Shown here in pieces: positions 27,446 through 36,089 of a stretch of 64,000 bases of DNA. Made by a program: the position numbers and the translations under genes. Origin of the DNA: a bacterium (GTDB lineage Bacteria > SZUA-79 > Acidulodesulfobacterales > Acidulodesulfobacteraceae); NCBI GenBank assembly GCA_021777135.1, contig JAJYDX010000003.1:111879-175878 (forward strand). Direction: 5' to 3'. The stretch's first letter is position 1; every line of letters starts with the position of its first letter. The notes under the pieces are model-generated. The model was not told the DNA's origin and did no database searches. It saw only the letters and a list, made by a program, of their open reading frames with translations.

Positions 27446-28424
27446 AGTATTGCACCCTTACTTTTTTAAATTCTTTCGTGCTTTCTAAAGCGTCGCGGTC
27501 GTTAAGTCCGGTAAGTTTAGAAATACGGTCCATAACATTATAGGCGTCGTCTTTGGATTTTGAATGTATCATAGTAAATATATTGTATTCCCACTTTCCC
27601 GGATATACGGGCCTAAGGTAACAGTGCGAAACTTCTTTTACTGAAGACATAATCTTTCCGTTTTTTTCAGCGTCTTCCTGTTTCGACTTCCATATTCCCA
27701 TAATATTATAACTGAACCCTGCTTTTTGATGGTAAAGGACGCAGGCAAATCTGCGCATTTTTTTAACTTTAATAAAATTTCTTATATGCTCCAGCAGTTT
27801 TTCCTGAGAAATTCCTAAATCTTCAGACATGGATTTGAAAGGTTCGGAAATTATTTTAAGGTCTTTTTGCAGTTCTTTTATACACAGTTTTTCAAAATCG
27901 GTAATTGTTATTTCGGATTCGTCTTTAAAATCGTCGTGAGAAAAAAATTTAAAAGAAGAAGACTCTTCGCCCGTCATATCGAAATTAACCCCGATTTTAA
28001 AAAGTTTTAGCGTTGGAAGTATTAAGTAATCGGAAGCTTTTGACTTTTCGCTCAATAGCTTAATCTCGTCATCGAGGGATTTGCCGGAAGGCAAAGTAAT
28101 AGTAAACCATATATTGTATTCGTTGTTTCTTAAATAATTATGGCTGACTCCGCTATGGGAATTAATAATGCCTGCGGCAGAATCTACAAGGTCATTGCGA
28201 ACCTTAAACGCAGCCAGGGTGCTTTTGTATCCGATATTGTGCGAATCGAATATAGCGCTTATCTGCCTTATAATTCTGTTTGCTTTTAAATCGGCTATGC
28301 GTTTTAAAACATCTTCTTCCGATATGCCGGTAATATTCGCAATATCTAAAAATGGACGGACTGAAATGGGGAAATCGGTCTGCAGTATGTTTAATATTTT
28401 TTTGTCTGTTAAATCCAGTTCCAT
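27438..28424 (-). CDS. ahbAB: Fused siroheme decarboxylase (AhbA-AhbB / NirDL type)
   Basis: A 328-residue protein made of two AsnC/Lrp-like halves. The first (about 1-160) has an HTH-like start LTDKKILNILQTDFP and SHNYLRNNEYNIWFTI. The second (about 175-328) has MRRFACVLYHQKAGFSYN and SHCYLRPVYPGKWEYNIF. These Tyr/His blocks are the hallmark of siroheme decarboxylases, which make 12,18-didecarboxysiroheme for the alternative heme or heme d1 pathway. AhbA and AhbB are usually separate in sulfate reducers and fused as NirDL in denitrifiers. No other ahb or nir gene is nearby; small cytochromes follow. Confidence 0.88.
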   Translation of the reverse strand: MELDLTDKKILNILQTDFPISVRPFLDIANITGISEEDVLKRIADLKANRIIRQISAIFDSHNIGYKSTLAAFKVRNDLVDSAAGIINSHSGVSHNYLRNNEYNIWFTITLPSGKSLDDEIKLLSEKSKASDYLILPTLKLFKIGVNFDMTGEESSSFKFFSHDDFKDESEITITDFEKLCIKELQKDLKIISEPFKSMSEDLGISQEKLLEHIRNFIKVKKMRRFACVLYHQKAGFSYNIMGIWKSKQEDAEKNGKIMSSVKEVSHCYLRPVYPGKWEYNIFTMIHSKSKDDAYNVMDRISKLTGLNDRDALESTKEFKKVRVQYYV

Positions 28425-28671
28425 ATATTAAAAACAAAAAGGATTAATTTAATTTAATTTAACGAGCCTAAAGTTAATTAAAATTAACGAATTACAATGA
28501 TTAATTATATCAGTTTATAAGAATAACCGTCAAGATAAAAAGAAAAATATTAGAAAGGTATTTTTTGTATGGGGGCAGGAAGGGTTAAAAAAATAAGGGG
28601 GCGAAATTTTCTGAATCTGACGGCAGCGAAAAAATAAATCAGCACCCCCCCCTTATAATTTTTATACATAA

Positions 28672-29028
28672 TTACTTTAAAGACTCAAGGTAGCCGGCAA
28701 TTGCATTAACTTTAGACGCAGGCATACTTTTGTGATTAGGCATAATAGCCATATAGGACTTGCCGTTTATAGTAACTGCGCTTCCGGATGCAAAATGGGC
28801 TCCCGGATTGACTATTTGCGTCTTAATCCATGACAGGCTTCTCTGCGACCCGATGTGCGAAAGATTAGGTCCGACCTGTCCGCCGTTTCCATTAATAGTG
28901 TGGCAGGCTACGCAACCTTCCGAACTAAAAAGAGAAGAGCCGGACGATGCAAAAGCCGAAACGCTTACAGCCGATATTACGGCAAAGATTACAGCAGAAA
29001 TAAAGAACTTGCCAATTTTTAAAATCAT
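28672..29028 (-). CDS. Small monoheme cytochrome c, periplasmic
   Basis: A 118-residue class I cytochrome c with a Sec signal peptide (about 1-27), heme motif CVACH followed by TINGNGGQVGPNLSHIG, and a Met axial ligand near IMPNHKSMPASK. It ends with the family's AIAGYLESLK. A strong GGGGGTG Shine-Dalgarno precedes it. It is a close paralog of the next cytochrome, 217 bp upstream on the same strand. Confidence 0.93.
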   Translation of the reverse strand: MILKIGKFFISAVIFAVISAVSVSAFASSGSSLFSSEGCVACHTINGNGGQVGPNLSHIGSQRSLSWIKTQIVNPGAHFASGSAVTINGKSYMAIMPNHKSMPASKVNAIAGYLESLK

Positions 29029-29183
29029 TTAATTTCACCCCCTTTTTTTTAATAGAAATCCAATAGATATTAATTTTTATAACTATAAATAACTAAATAA
29101 CAAAGGCAAATTTCCTTTAAATTAACCAATAAATGAATAATTAATATAAAATTAATATTTATTAAGCATCTGTAAAAACAAGG

Positions 29184-29222
29184 AAAAAGGTGCAGATATT
29201 TATTATAAATCCACACCTTTTT
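29184..29222 (-). terminator. Hairpin after the second cytochrome c gene
   Basis: aaaaaggtg (29184-29192) pairs with caccttttt (29214-29222), with further pairing inside. It lies 24 bp downstream of the cytochrome stop on the minus strand and ends in a T-rich arm, as expected for an intrinsic terminator. Confidence 0.55.
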
Positions 29223-29245
29223 AAAGTGAAAATTACTTGATGCTT

Positions 29246-29590
29246 TTATTTTAAGGATTCAAGATATGCGGCTAAAGCGTTAAGCTTAGACGCTGGCATA
29301 TTGCTGTGTCCCGGCATAATAGACTGATAGGATTGACCGTTAATGTTAGCGGTAGTTCCTGCGGCAAAATGCTCACTCGGGTGTGTAATTTGAATTTTAA
29401 GCCAAGAAAGACTTCTATGGCTGCCTACATGAGATAAGTCCGGCCCTACTGAACCGCCCTGTCCGTTAATTGCATGACAAGCTATGCAGCCTTCAGAGCT
29501 GAAAAGCGAAGAACCAGATGCGGCAAAAACGGTAGTAGCACTAAAAATTAATGCGGCGGCAATTAATAAAGCCGAAATGCTTTTTTTCAT
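29246..29590 (-). CDS. Small monoheme cytochrome c, periplasmic (paralog)
   Basis: A 114-residue protein with a Sec signal peptide ending near VFAAS, heme motif CIACH, the stretch INGQGGSVGPDLSHVG and Met ligand IMPGHSNMPASK. It is co-linear with the 118-residue paralog downstream, implying tandem duplication. A GGGGGT Shine-Dalgarno is present, and each copy seems to have its own expression signals. Likely soluble electron carriers. Confidence 0.93.
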   Translation of the reverse strand: MKKSISALLIAAALIFSATTVFAASGSSLFSSEGCIACHAINGQGGSVGPDLSHVGSHRSLSWLKIQITHPSEHFAAGTTANINGQSYQSIMPGHSNMPASKLNALAAYLESLK

Positions 29591-29736
29591 AATAATTCTA
29601 CCCCCTTAAAATTAAAAAAAATTAAATTTTGTTTATAATTTATATATATATTATAATACGTTTTAAGTCAATATTTTTTTTAGACGATTTTTTTAATAAA
29701 ATTTATTAAAATTTTTCTTGCATTTTTCACTAAATA

Positions 29737-29772
29737 ACATATAATAAAAAATCGTGTTTTTTTATTATATGT
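29737..29772. promoter_or_regulatory. Perfect 15-bp AT-rich inverted repeat upstream of speD
   Basis: acatataataaaaaa (29737-29751) is repeated inverted at 29758-29772 across a 6-nt loop, between the divergent cytochrome and speD starts. It could be an operator or an AT-rich hairpin; being upstream of both genes, it is less likely to be a simple terminator. Confidence 0.45.
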
Positions 29773-29824
29773 TTTTAAATTTATTGATGGGATTTTTATA
29801 ATCTCACCGGGAGGTAAGGGTAAA

Positions 29825-30232
29825 ATGAATTCTTTAGGAACGCATTTACTTTTAGAATTAAAAAAATGTAAAAAAAATATTCTGGCAGACCTTGATTTTG
29901 TCGAAAATGCAATGCTAGATGCGGCTACCGAAGCAAAAGCGACTATAGTAGAGCATAAATTTCACGAATTTAATCCGTTTGGGATAAGCGGAATGGTTAT
30001 AATCGCCGAATCACATCTTTCTATACATACATGGCCTGAATACGATTATGCGGCGGTAGATATTTTCACTTGCGGAGATATAATTAAGCCTCAAGAAGCG
30101 GCTGAGTTTCTAATAGAAAGATTCGGTTCTTCGGAACCGCAGATTATGGAAGTTAAAAGAGGACTCATATCTATTTACGACGAAGAGCTCCCGCATAAAG
30201 TTCTATGCGAAGAGAAGCTCGTCGCCCGTTAG
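29825..30232 (+). CDS. speD: S-adenosylmethionine decarboxylase proenzyme (prokaryotic type)
   Basis: Provides decarboxylated AdoMet for spermidine synthesis. The 135-residue proenzyme has the self-cleavage site ESHLSIHTWPE (cut between Glu and Ser, Ser becoming pyruvoyl) and the catalytic DIFTCGD cysteine. The start MNSLGTHLLLEL and a GGGAGG Shine-Dalgarno are convincing. It overlaps convergent folK by 4 bp. No speE is in the window. Confidence 0.95.
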   Translation: MNSLGTHLLLELKKCKKNILADLDFVENAMLDAATEAKATIVEHKFHEFNPFGISGMVIIAESHLSIHTWPEYDYAAVDIFTCGDIIKPQEAAEFLIERFGSSEPQIMEVKRGLISIYDEELPHKVLCEEKLVAR

Positions 30233-30891
30233 CGTAAAATTTGAGTTATTTTTTTATCGAATTTACCGTAATAACATATTTTTTGAGAAGCCCCTGAATT
30301 GGAATTATCCAATTTATTAAGGGCTTTTTTTACGTTTTCTTCGTCGAAAGGTTTTTTGAAATTATAAGCTAAATCCAGAAGCGGTTTTAGCACGAATTTA
30401 CGTTTGAAAATCTCTGTATGAGGCAGTTTTAATTCCGGCAGGTCTAAAGTCACATATTCTTTTTTGGCGTTATCGTAAACAAAAAGCATATCGATATCTA
30501 TTATCCGGGGCATATATCTTTTAGTTTCTTCTTTCCTGCCCATATTTTTTTCTATATCTTTTAAAAACGATAAAACATCTACGCATAAAGAAGCATAATC
30601 CGTATCATCAGTTTTAAGCCAATGACGCAGTCTCAATATTGCGACAAAATTCAGGAAATAAGGCTGACTTGTATTTTCAACAGGAGAAGATAAATATACC
30701 GTGGAAACTGCCGAAATATAATCGCCCGATAATCCGCCATTGATTAATCTAATGGCTTGTAACAGGTTCTCATCTGTCTGGCCTATATTGCTCCCAAACC
30801 CAAGACATATATTAATATCAAGAGGGAGTCTTTCTTCAACGGACTCCGCCGGCTTACCGCCTTCTTCGCCGTTATTATCCACATATATCAT
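30229..30891 (-). CDS. folK: 2-amino-4-hydroxy-6-hydroxymethyldihydropteridine pyrophosphokinase
   Basis: Pyrophosphorylates hydroxymethyldihydropterin in folate synthesis. The 220-residue protein shows the opening LGFGSNIGQTDENL, STVYLSSPVE, and the signature MPRIIDIDMLFVY followed by LPHTEIFKRKFVLKPL. The N-terminal ~27 residues before the core are unusual, and the true start may be inside them. It lies 9 bp after dapL on the same strand. Confidence 0.93.
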   Translation of the reverse strand: MIYVDNNGEEGGKPAESVEERLPLDINICLGFGSNIGQTDENLLQAIRLINGGLSGDYISAVSTVYLSSPVENTSQPYFLNFVAILRLRHWLKTDDTDYASLCVDVLSFLKDIEKNMGRKEETKRYMPRIIDIDMLFVYDNAKKEYVTLDLPELKLPHTEIFKRKFVLKPLLDLAYNFKKPFDEENVKKALNKLDNSNSGASQKICYYGKFDKKITQILR

Positions 30892-30900
30892 TGATATAAG

Positions 30901-32061
30901 TTAAGCGCCCATTCGCACTAAAGCTTCCTTGATACGGTTTTCGCTAATGGTTAAGGAGAATCTTATATATCCTTCGCCGTAATCGCCAAAACCCGAACCT
31001 GGCGTTACTATTATACCGGTTTCGTTTAGAAGGGAAACCGCGAAATCTTTAGACAACATTCCGGCCTTTGGAACATGTGCCCATACGTAAAATGTGGTAT
31101 CGGACTTATAAACCTTATATCCTAATTTTTCCAATCCGCCGACTAACAATTCCCTTCTTTTTTTATATATAAGGTTGTTTTCTTCTACTGCTTTAAGTTC
31201 GTTATCCAGCCCGTATGCACCAGCAAGCTGTATTGCCTGAAACACACCTGAATCAAGATTTGTCTTAACGGCTCCAAGTCCTCTTATTACCTCTTCGTTG
31301 CCGGCGGCAAACCCTATCCTGAAACCGGTCATATTAAATGTTTTTGAAAGCGAATGGAACTCTATGCCAATTTCTTTTGCTCCGATAGCTTCTAAAAAAG
31401 AATCATTGCCTTTTTGTCCCGTATAAACTTCCGAGTATGCAAAATCATGAGCTATTATTATTTCGTTTTTCTTTGCGAATTTAACCGCTTCGTTGAAAAA
31501 ATGCCTGTCCGCCCTTGCTGACGTAGGATTATTAGGATAATTTAAAAACATAAGCTTAGCCTTTTTTAAAATATCTTCCGGAATTAAAGAAAAATCCGGC
31601 AGGAAGTCATTTTCTTCTTTAAGGGGCATTATGTAAGGAATTCCTCCTGCAAATATAGTACCAGCCCTATAGACAGGATAGCCCGGATCAGGTATTAAAA
31701 CAACGTCGCCCGGATTAACGAAAGCTAAGGGAAGGTGACCTATGCCCTCTTTTGAACCAATTAAAGATAAAACTTCTGTTTCAGGGTCTAAAGACACGTT
31801 AAATCTTTTTTTATACCAATCAGAAACGGATTCCCTAAATTTTAGCAATCCTTCGTATGACGGATATTTTTGGTTAAGGTCCATCTCGCTTTCTTTTTTT
31901 AGGACGTCGACTATTGCCTTCGGGGTCGGAAGATCCGGGTCGCCGATGCCAAAACTTATAATATCCACGCCTTTCGCCTTTACCTGAGATTTAAGTTTAT
32001 CTATTTCGGCAAAAAGATATACGGGCAGTCTGCCAAGTCTGTCAGAAAAATTGAATTGCAT
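30901..32061 (-). CDS. dapL: LL-diaminopimelate aminotransferase (DapL-type class I/II aminotransferase)
   Basis: A PLP enzyme of 386 residues. It shows the family start FSDRLGRLPVYLFAEI, FGIGDPDLPTP, the substrate-loop NQKYPSYEG, PNNPTSA and the PLP lysine in HSLSKTFNMTGFRIGF. The pattern matches DapL, which makes LL-diaminopimelate from tetrahydrodipicolinate in one step for lysine and peptidoglycan. Another specificity remains possible. A GGAGG precedes the ATG. Confidence 0.85.
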   Translation of the reverse strand: MQFNFSDRLGRLPVYLFAEIDKLKSQVKAKGVDIISFGIGDPDLPTPKAIVDVLKKESEMDLNQKYPSYEGLLKFRESVSDWYKKRFNVSLDPETEVLSLIGSKEGIGHLPLAFVNPGDVVLIPDPGYPVYRAGTIFAGGIPYIMPLKEENDFLPDFSLIPEDILKKAKLMFLNYPNNPTSARADRHFFNEAVKFAKKNEIIIAHDFAYSEVYTGQKGNDSFLEAIGAKEIGIEFHSLSKTFNMTGFRIGFAAGNEEVIRGLGAVKTNLDSGVFQAIQLAGAYGLDNELKAVEENNLIYKKRRELLVGGLEKLGYKVYKSDTTFYVWAHVPKAGMLSKDFAVSLLNETGIIVTPGSGFGDYGEGYIRFSLTISENRIKEALVRMGA

Positions 32062-32100
32062 AGGGAATTTAATCCTCCTTATAATTTGTATTAATTTATT

Positions 32101-32805
32101 TTATAACAAAATTTTATTCAAGTCTATATAATTTAAAGCAAAGTCGTCAAGCAAAGATGTATTTTTAAAATTAGAAATATGGGGAATATCGCCTATAATA
32201 GGAACGTCTGTAAATTCGCTTAATATTTCTTTATTAGACAATAAGCTTTCATCGTTCTCGTTTAAAGCATTATTTATAATTATTCCTGATATTCTTATAT
32301 CGCGGCTTTTAGCGTATTCTATATTTAAAAGCGTCTGATTTATCATGCCTAAACCAGACTTAGTAACTAAAATAACATCTGCGTCTATATATTTTGCTAT
32401 GTCTATTATAAAATGATTTTTTTTAAGGGGAACAAGCATTCCCCCGGCCCCTTCTACAAGCATATATTCATGTATTTTATTTAAGTCATAAAATTTAAAA
32501 AGAATTTCTTTAATACATAATTCTTTTCCTTCTTTTTTCATCGCCGCATAAGGAGATAATGGAGACTGAAAAGTATATGGAGTTATAACGTCCGGGTCGT
32601 CGGTTAAACCGCCATATAGTTTAATGAACTCTCCGTCTAAATAATTTTTAGCGCCGTTTTCGCCTATTTTAACGCCGGTCTCGACTGGCTTCATATATCC
32701 CGCGTCTAAGCCGCGCTTCTTAAAAGAGATTAATAATAGAAGGCTTACAAGTGTTTTTCCGACATTAGTGTCTATTCCGGTTACAAAAAATATTTTATCG
32801 GGCAT
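32101..32805 (-). CDS. bioD: ATP-dependent dethiobiotin synthetase
   Basis: Closes the ureido ring of dethiobiotin. The P-loop is FFVTGIDTNVGKTLVS at the N-terminus, followed by GYMKPVETG and the catalytic VEGAGGMLVPL. I start at the ATG at 32805 (235 aa), because the open frame further upstream (to a TTG at 32883) runs through a hairpin and has no family similarity. No other bio gene is in the window. Confidence 0.93.
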   Translation of the reverse strand: MPDKIFFVTGIDTNVGKTLVSLLLLISFKKRGLDAGYMKPVETGVKIGENGAKNYLDGEFIKLYGGLTDDPDVITPYTFQSPLSPYAAMKKEGKELCIKEILFKFYDLNKIHEYMLVEGAGGMLVPLKKNHFIIDIAKYIDADVILVTKSGLGMINQTLLNIEYAKSRDIRISGIIINNALNENDESLLSNKEILSEFTDVPIIGDIPHISNFKNTSLLDDFALNYIDLNKILL

Positions 32806-32851
32806 ACATAAGTTAAATACGATTTTAATGCGATTAATGATAAAGGAAGGT

Positions 32852-32874
32852 CTCCCCGAATTTTTATCGGGGAG
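32852..32874 (-). terminator. Hairpin after the peptidoglycan-binding protein gene
   Basis: ctccccga (32852-32859) and tcggggag (32867-32874) form an 8-bp GC-rich stem 14 bp beyond the stop at 32888. The following T-tract on the minus strand is weak, so termination efficiency is uncertain. Confidence 0.5.
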
Positions 32875-32887
32875 TAGAATCAAAAAA

Positions 32888-33217
32888 TTACTTTACGCCT
32901 AATTTTTTAAGCGTCATAGGACCGATAATTCCGTCTGCTTTAAGACCGTTTTTTTTCTGGAACGCTTTGACTGCTCCGGTAGTAACCGGGCCTATCATTC
33001 CGTCAACTTTGCCTTTAAAAAGTCCGTCCTTTGCAAGAGCCTGCTGAACAGCTTTAACCTTTGCAGAAGATATTGTTTTTACTGCTTTTTTTGCAACAAC
33101 TTTCTTTACCGTGGCTTTTTTAACAACTGCTTTTTTAGCTATTTTGGCGGCGGCAAACGAGCTTGAAGGTATTGCTATTAAGGCTAAGAATAAAACCGAT
33201 AATAATAATTTTTTCAT
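32888..33217 (-). CDS. Secreted Lys/Ala-rich protein with peptidoglycan-binding domain
   Basis: A 109-residue protein: Sec signal peptide (about 1-22), a highly basic linker of repeated KKA/VKK units (about 25-50), then a PG_binding_1 domain with KVKAVQQALAKDGLFKG and GMIGPVTTGAVKAFQKKNGL. The domain normally anchors proteins to the cell wall; no catalytic domain is attached. It has a strong AGGAGGTG Shine-Dalgarno and its own hairpin, so probably a monocistronic abundant envelope protein. Confidence 0.85.
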   Translation of the reverse strand: MKKLLLSVLFLALIAIPSSSFAAAKIAKKAVVKKATVKKVVAKKAVKTISSAKVKAVQQALAKDGLFKGKVDGMIGPVTTGAVKAFQKKNGLKADGIIGPMTLKKLGVK

Positions 33218-33303
33218 TAATTTTCACCTCCTTTTTTTGCAAATATATTAACTTAATATTTTTATCATTTTTATATAATAATTGCAACTAAATTTAAATT
33301 ATT

Positions 33304-34230
33304 TTACAAAACTTTTTTTATAGTTCCGATAAATTCAACGGGATCAAATTTTACAACATAAAAATCTGCTCCGGCTCTCTTTCCTTTGTCCGAATTCTCT
33401 GCCCCGCTTAACGAAGAGTGCATTATTACCGGAATATTTTTATATTTATCGTCGGATTTTAAAGTCTTAGTAAAGGTATAGCCATCCATTACCGGCATTT
33501 CTACGTCGCATATAATGGCGTCTATTTTATATTTATCCTCATATACTATGTCAAGAGCCGCCTTTCCGTTTTCGGCAGTGAGAGTTTTAAATCCTTCTTT
33601 TGTTAAAGCATTATTCACTATCTTTCTGGCGGACGAGGAATCGTCTATGATTAAAATGGTCCTGTTGCCTCCGAACTCATTTATTTCCAAATCTATTTCC
33701 CTGTTTTCTTTGTTATAAAAGCCAAGCTCGTCGACTATCGACTCAAAATCCAATAAAAGAAGAAGTTCGTCGTTTTCGACCTTAATAATACCGGTAACTT
33801 TAGAATCCATTGTGCTAACCGAAGATAGCTCCGGCGCGCTTATCTCGTCCCAAGAAATTCGCCTTATTTTCGTAGTTTCATGGACTATGAATCCAACCTT
33901 AATTCTATTGAATTCCGTAATTATAACTTTAAAATTCTTTCTATCCAATTCTTCGGGCTCGTCTATTCCCATCCATTTCGGCAGATTGACTAAAGGCACA
34001 ACCGAACCTCTTAAATTGAACATGCCTTCGACATATTCAGAAGTATTCGGGGTTTCCGACACTTCTTCAGGCATTTTAATAATTTCGATTACTTTGGCGA
34101 CGTTTATTCCATAAATTCCTTCTCTTTCTTCTCCCTCTTCGTCTATTCTAAACAACCTAAAATCAACGAGTTCCATTCTGTTCTGTCCGACCTCCAGAAT
34201 ATCGTGACCCGGATTTATCTGGTTTGCCAT
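33304..34230 (-). CDS. cheV: Chemotaxis coupling protein CheV (CheW-REC)
   Basis: Couples chemoreceptors to CheA and can be phosphorylated. Residues about 15-165 are a CheW domain (YGINVAKVIEII, MFNLRGSVVPLVNLP). Residues about 185-308 are a receiver domain with acidic pair IDDSSS, phospho-site Asp in ICDVEMPVMDG and the Lys in VVKFDP. Start at 34230 (ATG with AGGAG); the frame extends to a TTG at 34251 that overlaps the Shine-Dalgarno. No other chemotaxis gene is in the window; a diguanylate cyclase lies directly upstream. Confidence 0.92.
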   Translation of the reverse strand: MANQINPGHDILEVGQNRMELVDFRLFRIDEEGEEREGIYGINVAKVIEIIKMPEEVSETPNTSEYVEGMFNLRGSVVPLVNLPKWMGIDEPEELDRKNFKVIITEFNRIKVGFIVHETTKIRRISWDEISAPELSSVSTMDSKVTGIIKVENDELLLLLDFESIVDELGFYNKENREIDLEINEFGGNRTILIIDDSSSARKIVNNALTKEGFKTLTAENGKAALDIVYEDKYKIDAIICDVEMPVMDGYTFTKTLKSDDKYKNIPVIMHSSLSGAENSDKGKRAGADFYVVKFDPVEFIGTIKKVL

Positions 34231-34288
34231 AAGTTTTTCTCCTTTATTCAAAATTTTCTTATCTATCTATGTTTTTTAAATAGGCATA

Positions 34289-35041
34289 CTAATCGTCCAC
34301 CCAGGGGTTTTCCTCAACTTCTATAATATCGCCCAAGCGGTCCTCTGAGATTATCCTGTTTCTTCCGCGGTTTTTTGCTTCGTAAAGAAGATTATCCAAG
34401 CGTTTTAATAAATCTTTAGAATTATTCTCAAATTCTTTTCTATAAAACGTAACTCCTATACTTATAGTAACTTTTTTTATATCCTTGGTTCGTATTTTCA
34501 ATATAGCCTGCTTTACCTTCCTCGCAACATCTATTGCGCTAGTTATATCTGTGGAGGGAAGACAAAGCATGAACTCTTCGCCTCCGAACCTCGCGGCTAT
34601 ATCTGACTTTCTAGTATTGGCTTTTAAGGTGTCAGCTACTTCTTTTAAAATAATGTCTCCCTTGTCATGCCCGTAAGTATCGTTAATTTTTTTAAAATGG
34701 TCTATATCGCACATTATTAAAGAAAGGGGGATATCGTATCTGGAAGTCTGCGCGAAAATATTTTCGTAAAAGATATCAAAATAACGCCTGTTGTAAAGAC
34801 CTGTGAGCCCGTCCGTCAATGCCATATTTTCAAGGTTGTCGTCAAATATGGTTTTTTTAAATTTTACCGCGGCCGCGAGCAGCCCAAAAGATAAAACCAA
34901 CACGATTAGGCTCTGAAAGAAAACAAACCTTGAAGCCAAACCGGATATATTAATAAAATTAATAAATAAAAAAAAGGATGTCGATATAATTAGTATAATA
35001 ATTAATGAAATAATTATATAATAATACCGTTTTTTATTCAT
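34289..35041 (-). CDS. Membrane-bound diguanylate cyclase
   Basis: A 250-residue protein from the ATG at 35041 (AAAGGT Shine-Dalgarno). Two membrane helices (about 8-28 and 36-60) are followed directly by a GGDEF domain with RFGGEEFMLCLP. An RKSD inhibitory site lies five residues before GGEEF, and the MCDIDHFKKINDTYGHDKGD metal and substrate segment is intact. It has no obvious sensor domain beyond the helices. It lies upstream of cheV on the same strand. Confidence 0.92.
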   Translation of the reverse strand: MNKKRYYYIIISLIIILIISTSFFLFINFINISGLASRFVFFQSLIVLVLSFGLLAAAVKFKKTIFDDNLENMALTDGLTGLYNRRYFDIFYENIFAQTSRYDIPLSLIMCDIDHFKKINDTYGHDKGDIILKEVADTLKANTRKSDIAARFGGEEFMLCLPSTDITSAIDVARKVKQAILKIRTKDIKKVTISIGVTFYRKEFENNSKDLLKRLDNLLYEAKNRGRNRIISEDRLGDIIEVEENPWVDD

Positions 35042-35109
35042 AATTTTTACCTTTAACAAATTTTATATTTTTTTTAATTTTATTACAATTTATTTTTTAT
35101 TGTTAACAG

Positions 35110-35442
35110 ATGCGGATTATTAAATTGAATAAAAATTCAGAAATATCTCTTGAAAACATTATGGTCTTGATTTTTATATTCGTCCTTGCAGTTATTTCAG
35201 TCAACAGATACCGGGGCATTATAAAATATGCAAAAACGGCGGCATATAAGGAAGATGAGCAAAAAATCAACGCCGCTTTGATAGTTTATAGAGTGAAATT
35301 TGGAAAATTTCCTAACAATCTTTCTGTATTAGCAAAAAAGGGGTTTATCAAAAACATTAAAACCGATAAAAAGGATTATCCTGTTTCTCCTTTCGGCAAA
35401 AGATTTTTATATATAAGAAAAGATGGAAGAGTAATACTTTAG
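35110..35442 (+). CDS. Small pseudopilin-like membrane protein
   Basis: A 110-residue protein with an N-terminal hydrophobic helix (IMVLIFIFVLAVISVNRY) and a C-terminal part resembling the GspG fold (INAALIVYRVKFGKFPNNLSVLAKKGFI, then SPFGKRFLYI). The prepilin site is degenerate: no G|F or A|F junction, and the usual Glu+5 is displaced. It may be an unprocessed pilin-like protein of the adjacent secretion locus. No Shine-Dalgarno. Confidence 0.6.
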   Translation: MRIIKLNKNSEISLENIMVLIFIFVLAVISVNRYRGIIKYAKTAAYKEDEQKINAALIVYRVKFGKFPNNLSVLAKKGFIKNIKTDKKDYPVSPFGKRFLYIRKDGRVIL

Positions 35443-35468
35443 AAATTTATTTTTTAAATCCGGATTTG
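35438..35468. repeat. Degenerate copy of the palindrome at 3784-3814
   Basis: tttagaaatttatttt followed by taaatc and ggatt matches 3784-3814 with about four mismatches in 31 bp. It overlaps the stop codon of the pseudopilin-like gene and lies between convergent genes, consistent with a bidirectional terminator. Confidence 0.45.
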
Positions 35469-35498
35469 TGTTGTCATAATATCATTTTTACTATTGTT

Positions 35499-36089
35499 CT
35501 ATTTTCTTGCTATATTAACAGTTAAGTTAAGAAGTTTGTCATTTGAAAAATTTTTATTCAAATTTATAGACACTATATTTGTTCGATATTCTGCAGATGA
35601 ATTAGATATGGCATAAATTATATTGACGCACTCATTAAGACTTATGCCTTTAAGCGACACAAAAACGGTCTCTGACGGATGCTTTTCGTCAGTATTTTTA
35701 TTTACCCTGTTTTTTCTTTTTTTAATATTGTTTATGCCTGAAGTATTATATTTAGAATATAACTTGTAAATCTGGTTCTTATTTACGTTAAAATATTGGA
35801 ATAAATCCGACAAAAATTTGATATACGCTTCTTTGTGAGTTGTTTCTGTCCGTGCGGTTTTTGATTCGATAGATTTTATTTTATTTATTTTAAATGAATA
35901 TTTTATAACATAATTTAATATAGCCTTCTGATTTTTTAACGCTATCGAGTCTAAAAAAGCAGAATGAATTAAAGGTAAAATTATTAAATAAACTAAAATT
36001 GACGCAAAGATTAAAATTGACGCAAAGATTAAAATAAACTTTCTGTTTTTTAAATTTTTTAAATAAAAATTAATATTTATTCTTTGCAT
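35499..36089 (-). CDS. gspM: Type II secretion inner-membrane protein GspM-like
   Basis: A 196-residue single-pass protein: short cytoplasmic N-terminus, membrane helix at about 17-38, then a periplasmic coiled region and an alpha/beta domain ending with TVFVSLKGISLNECVNIIYAI, the pattern of GspM/PilO ferredoxin-like domains. The helix contains an in-frame 18-bp tandem duplication (repeated ILIFAS). Identified by architecture and context more than by sequence. Confidence 0.6.
   Translation of the reverse strand: MQRININFYLKNLKNRKFILIFASILIFASILVYLIILPLIHSAFLDSIALKNQKAILNYVIKYSFKINKIKSIESKTARTETTHKEAYIKFLSDLFQYFNVNKNQIYKLYSKYNTSGINNIKKRKNRVNKNTDEKHPSETVFVSLKGISLNECVNIIYAISNSSAEYRTNIVSINLNKNFSNDKLLNLTVNIARK

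Noticed and set aside
28645..28652. C8 tract after the cytochrome gene as a phase-variation site
   Set aside because: It lies downstream of the stop codon and no reading frame or Shine-Dalgarno depends on it.
32806..32883. N-terminal extension of BioD to a TTG
   Set aside because: The extension translates the terminator hairpin of the upstream gene and precedes the normal family start at the ATG at 32805.
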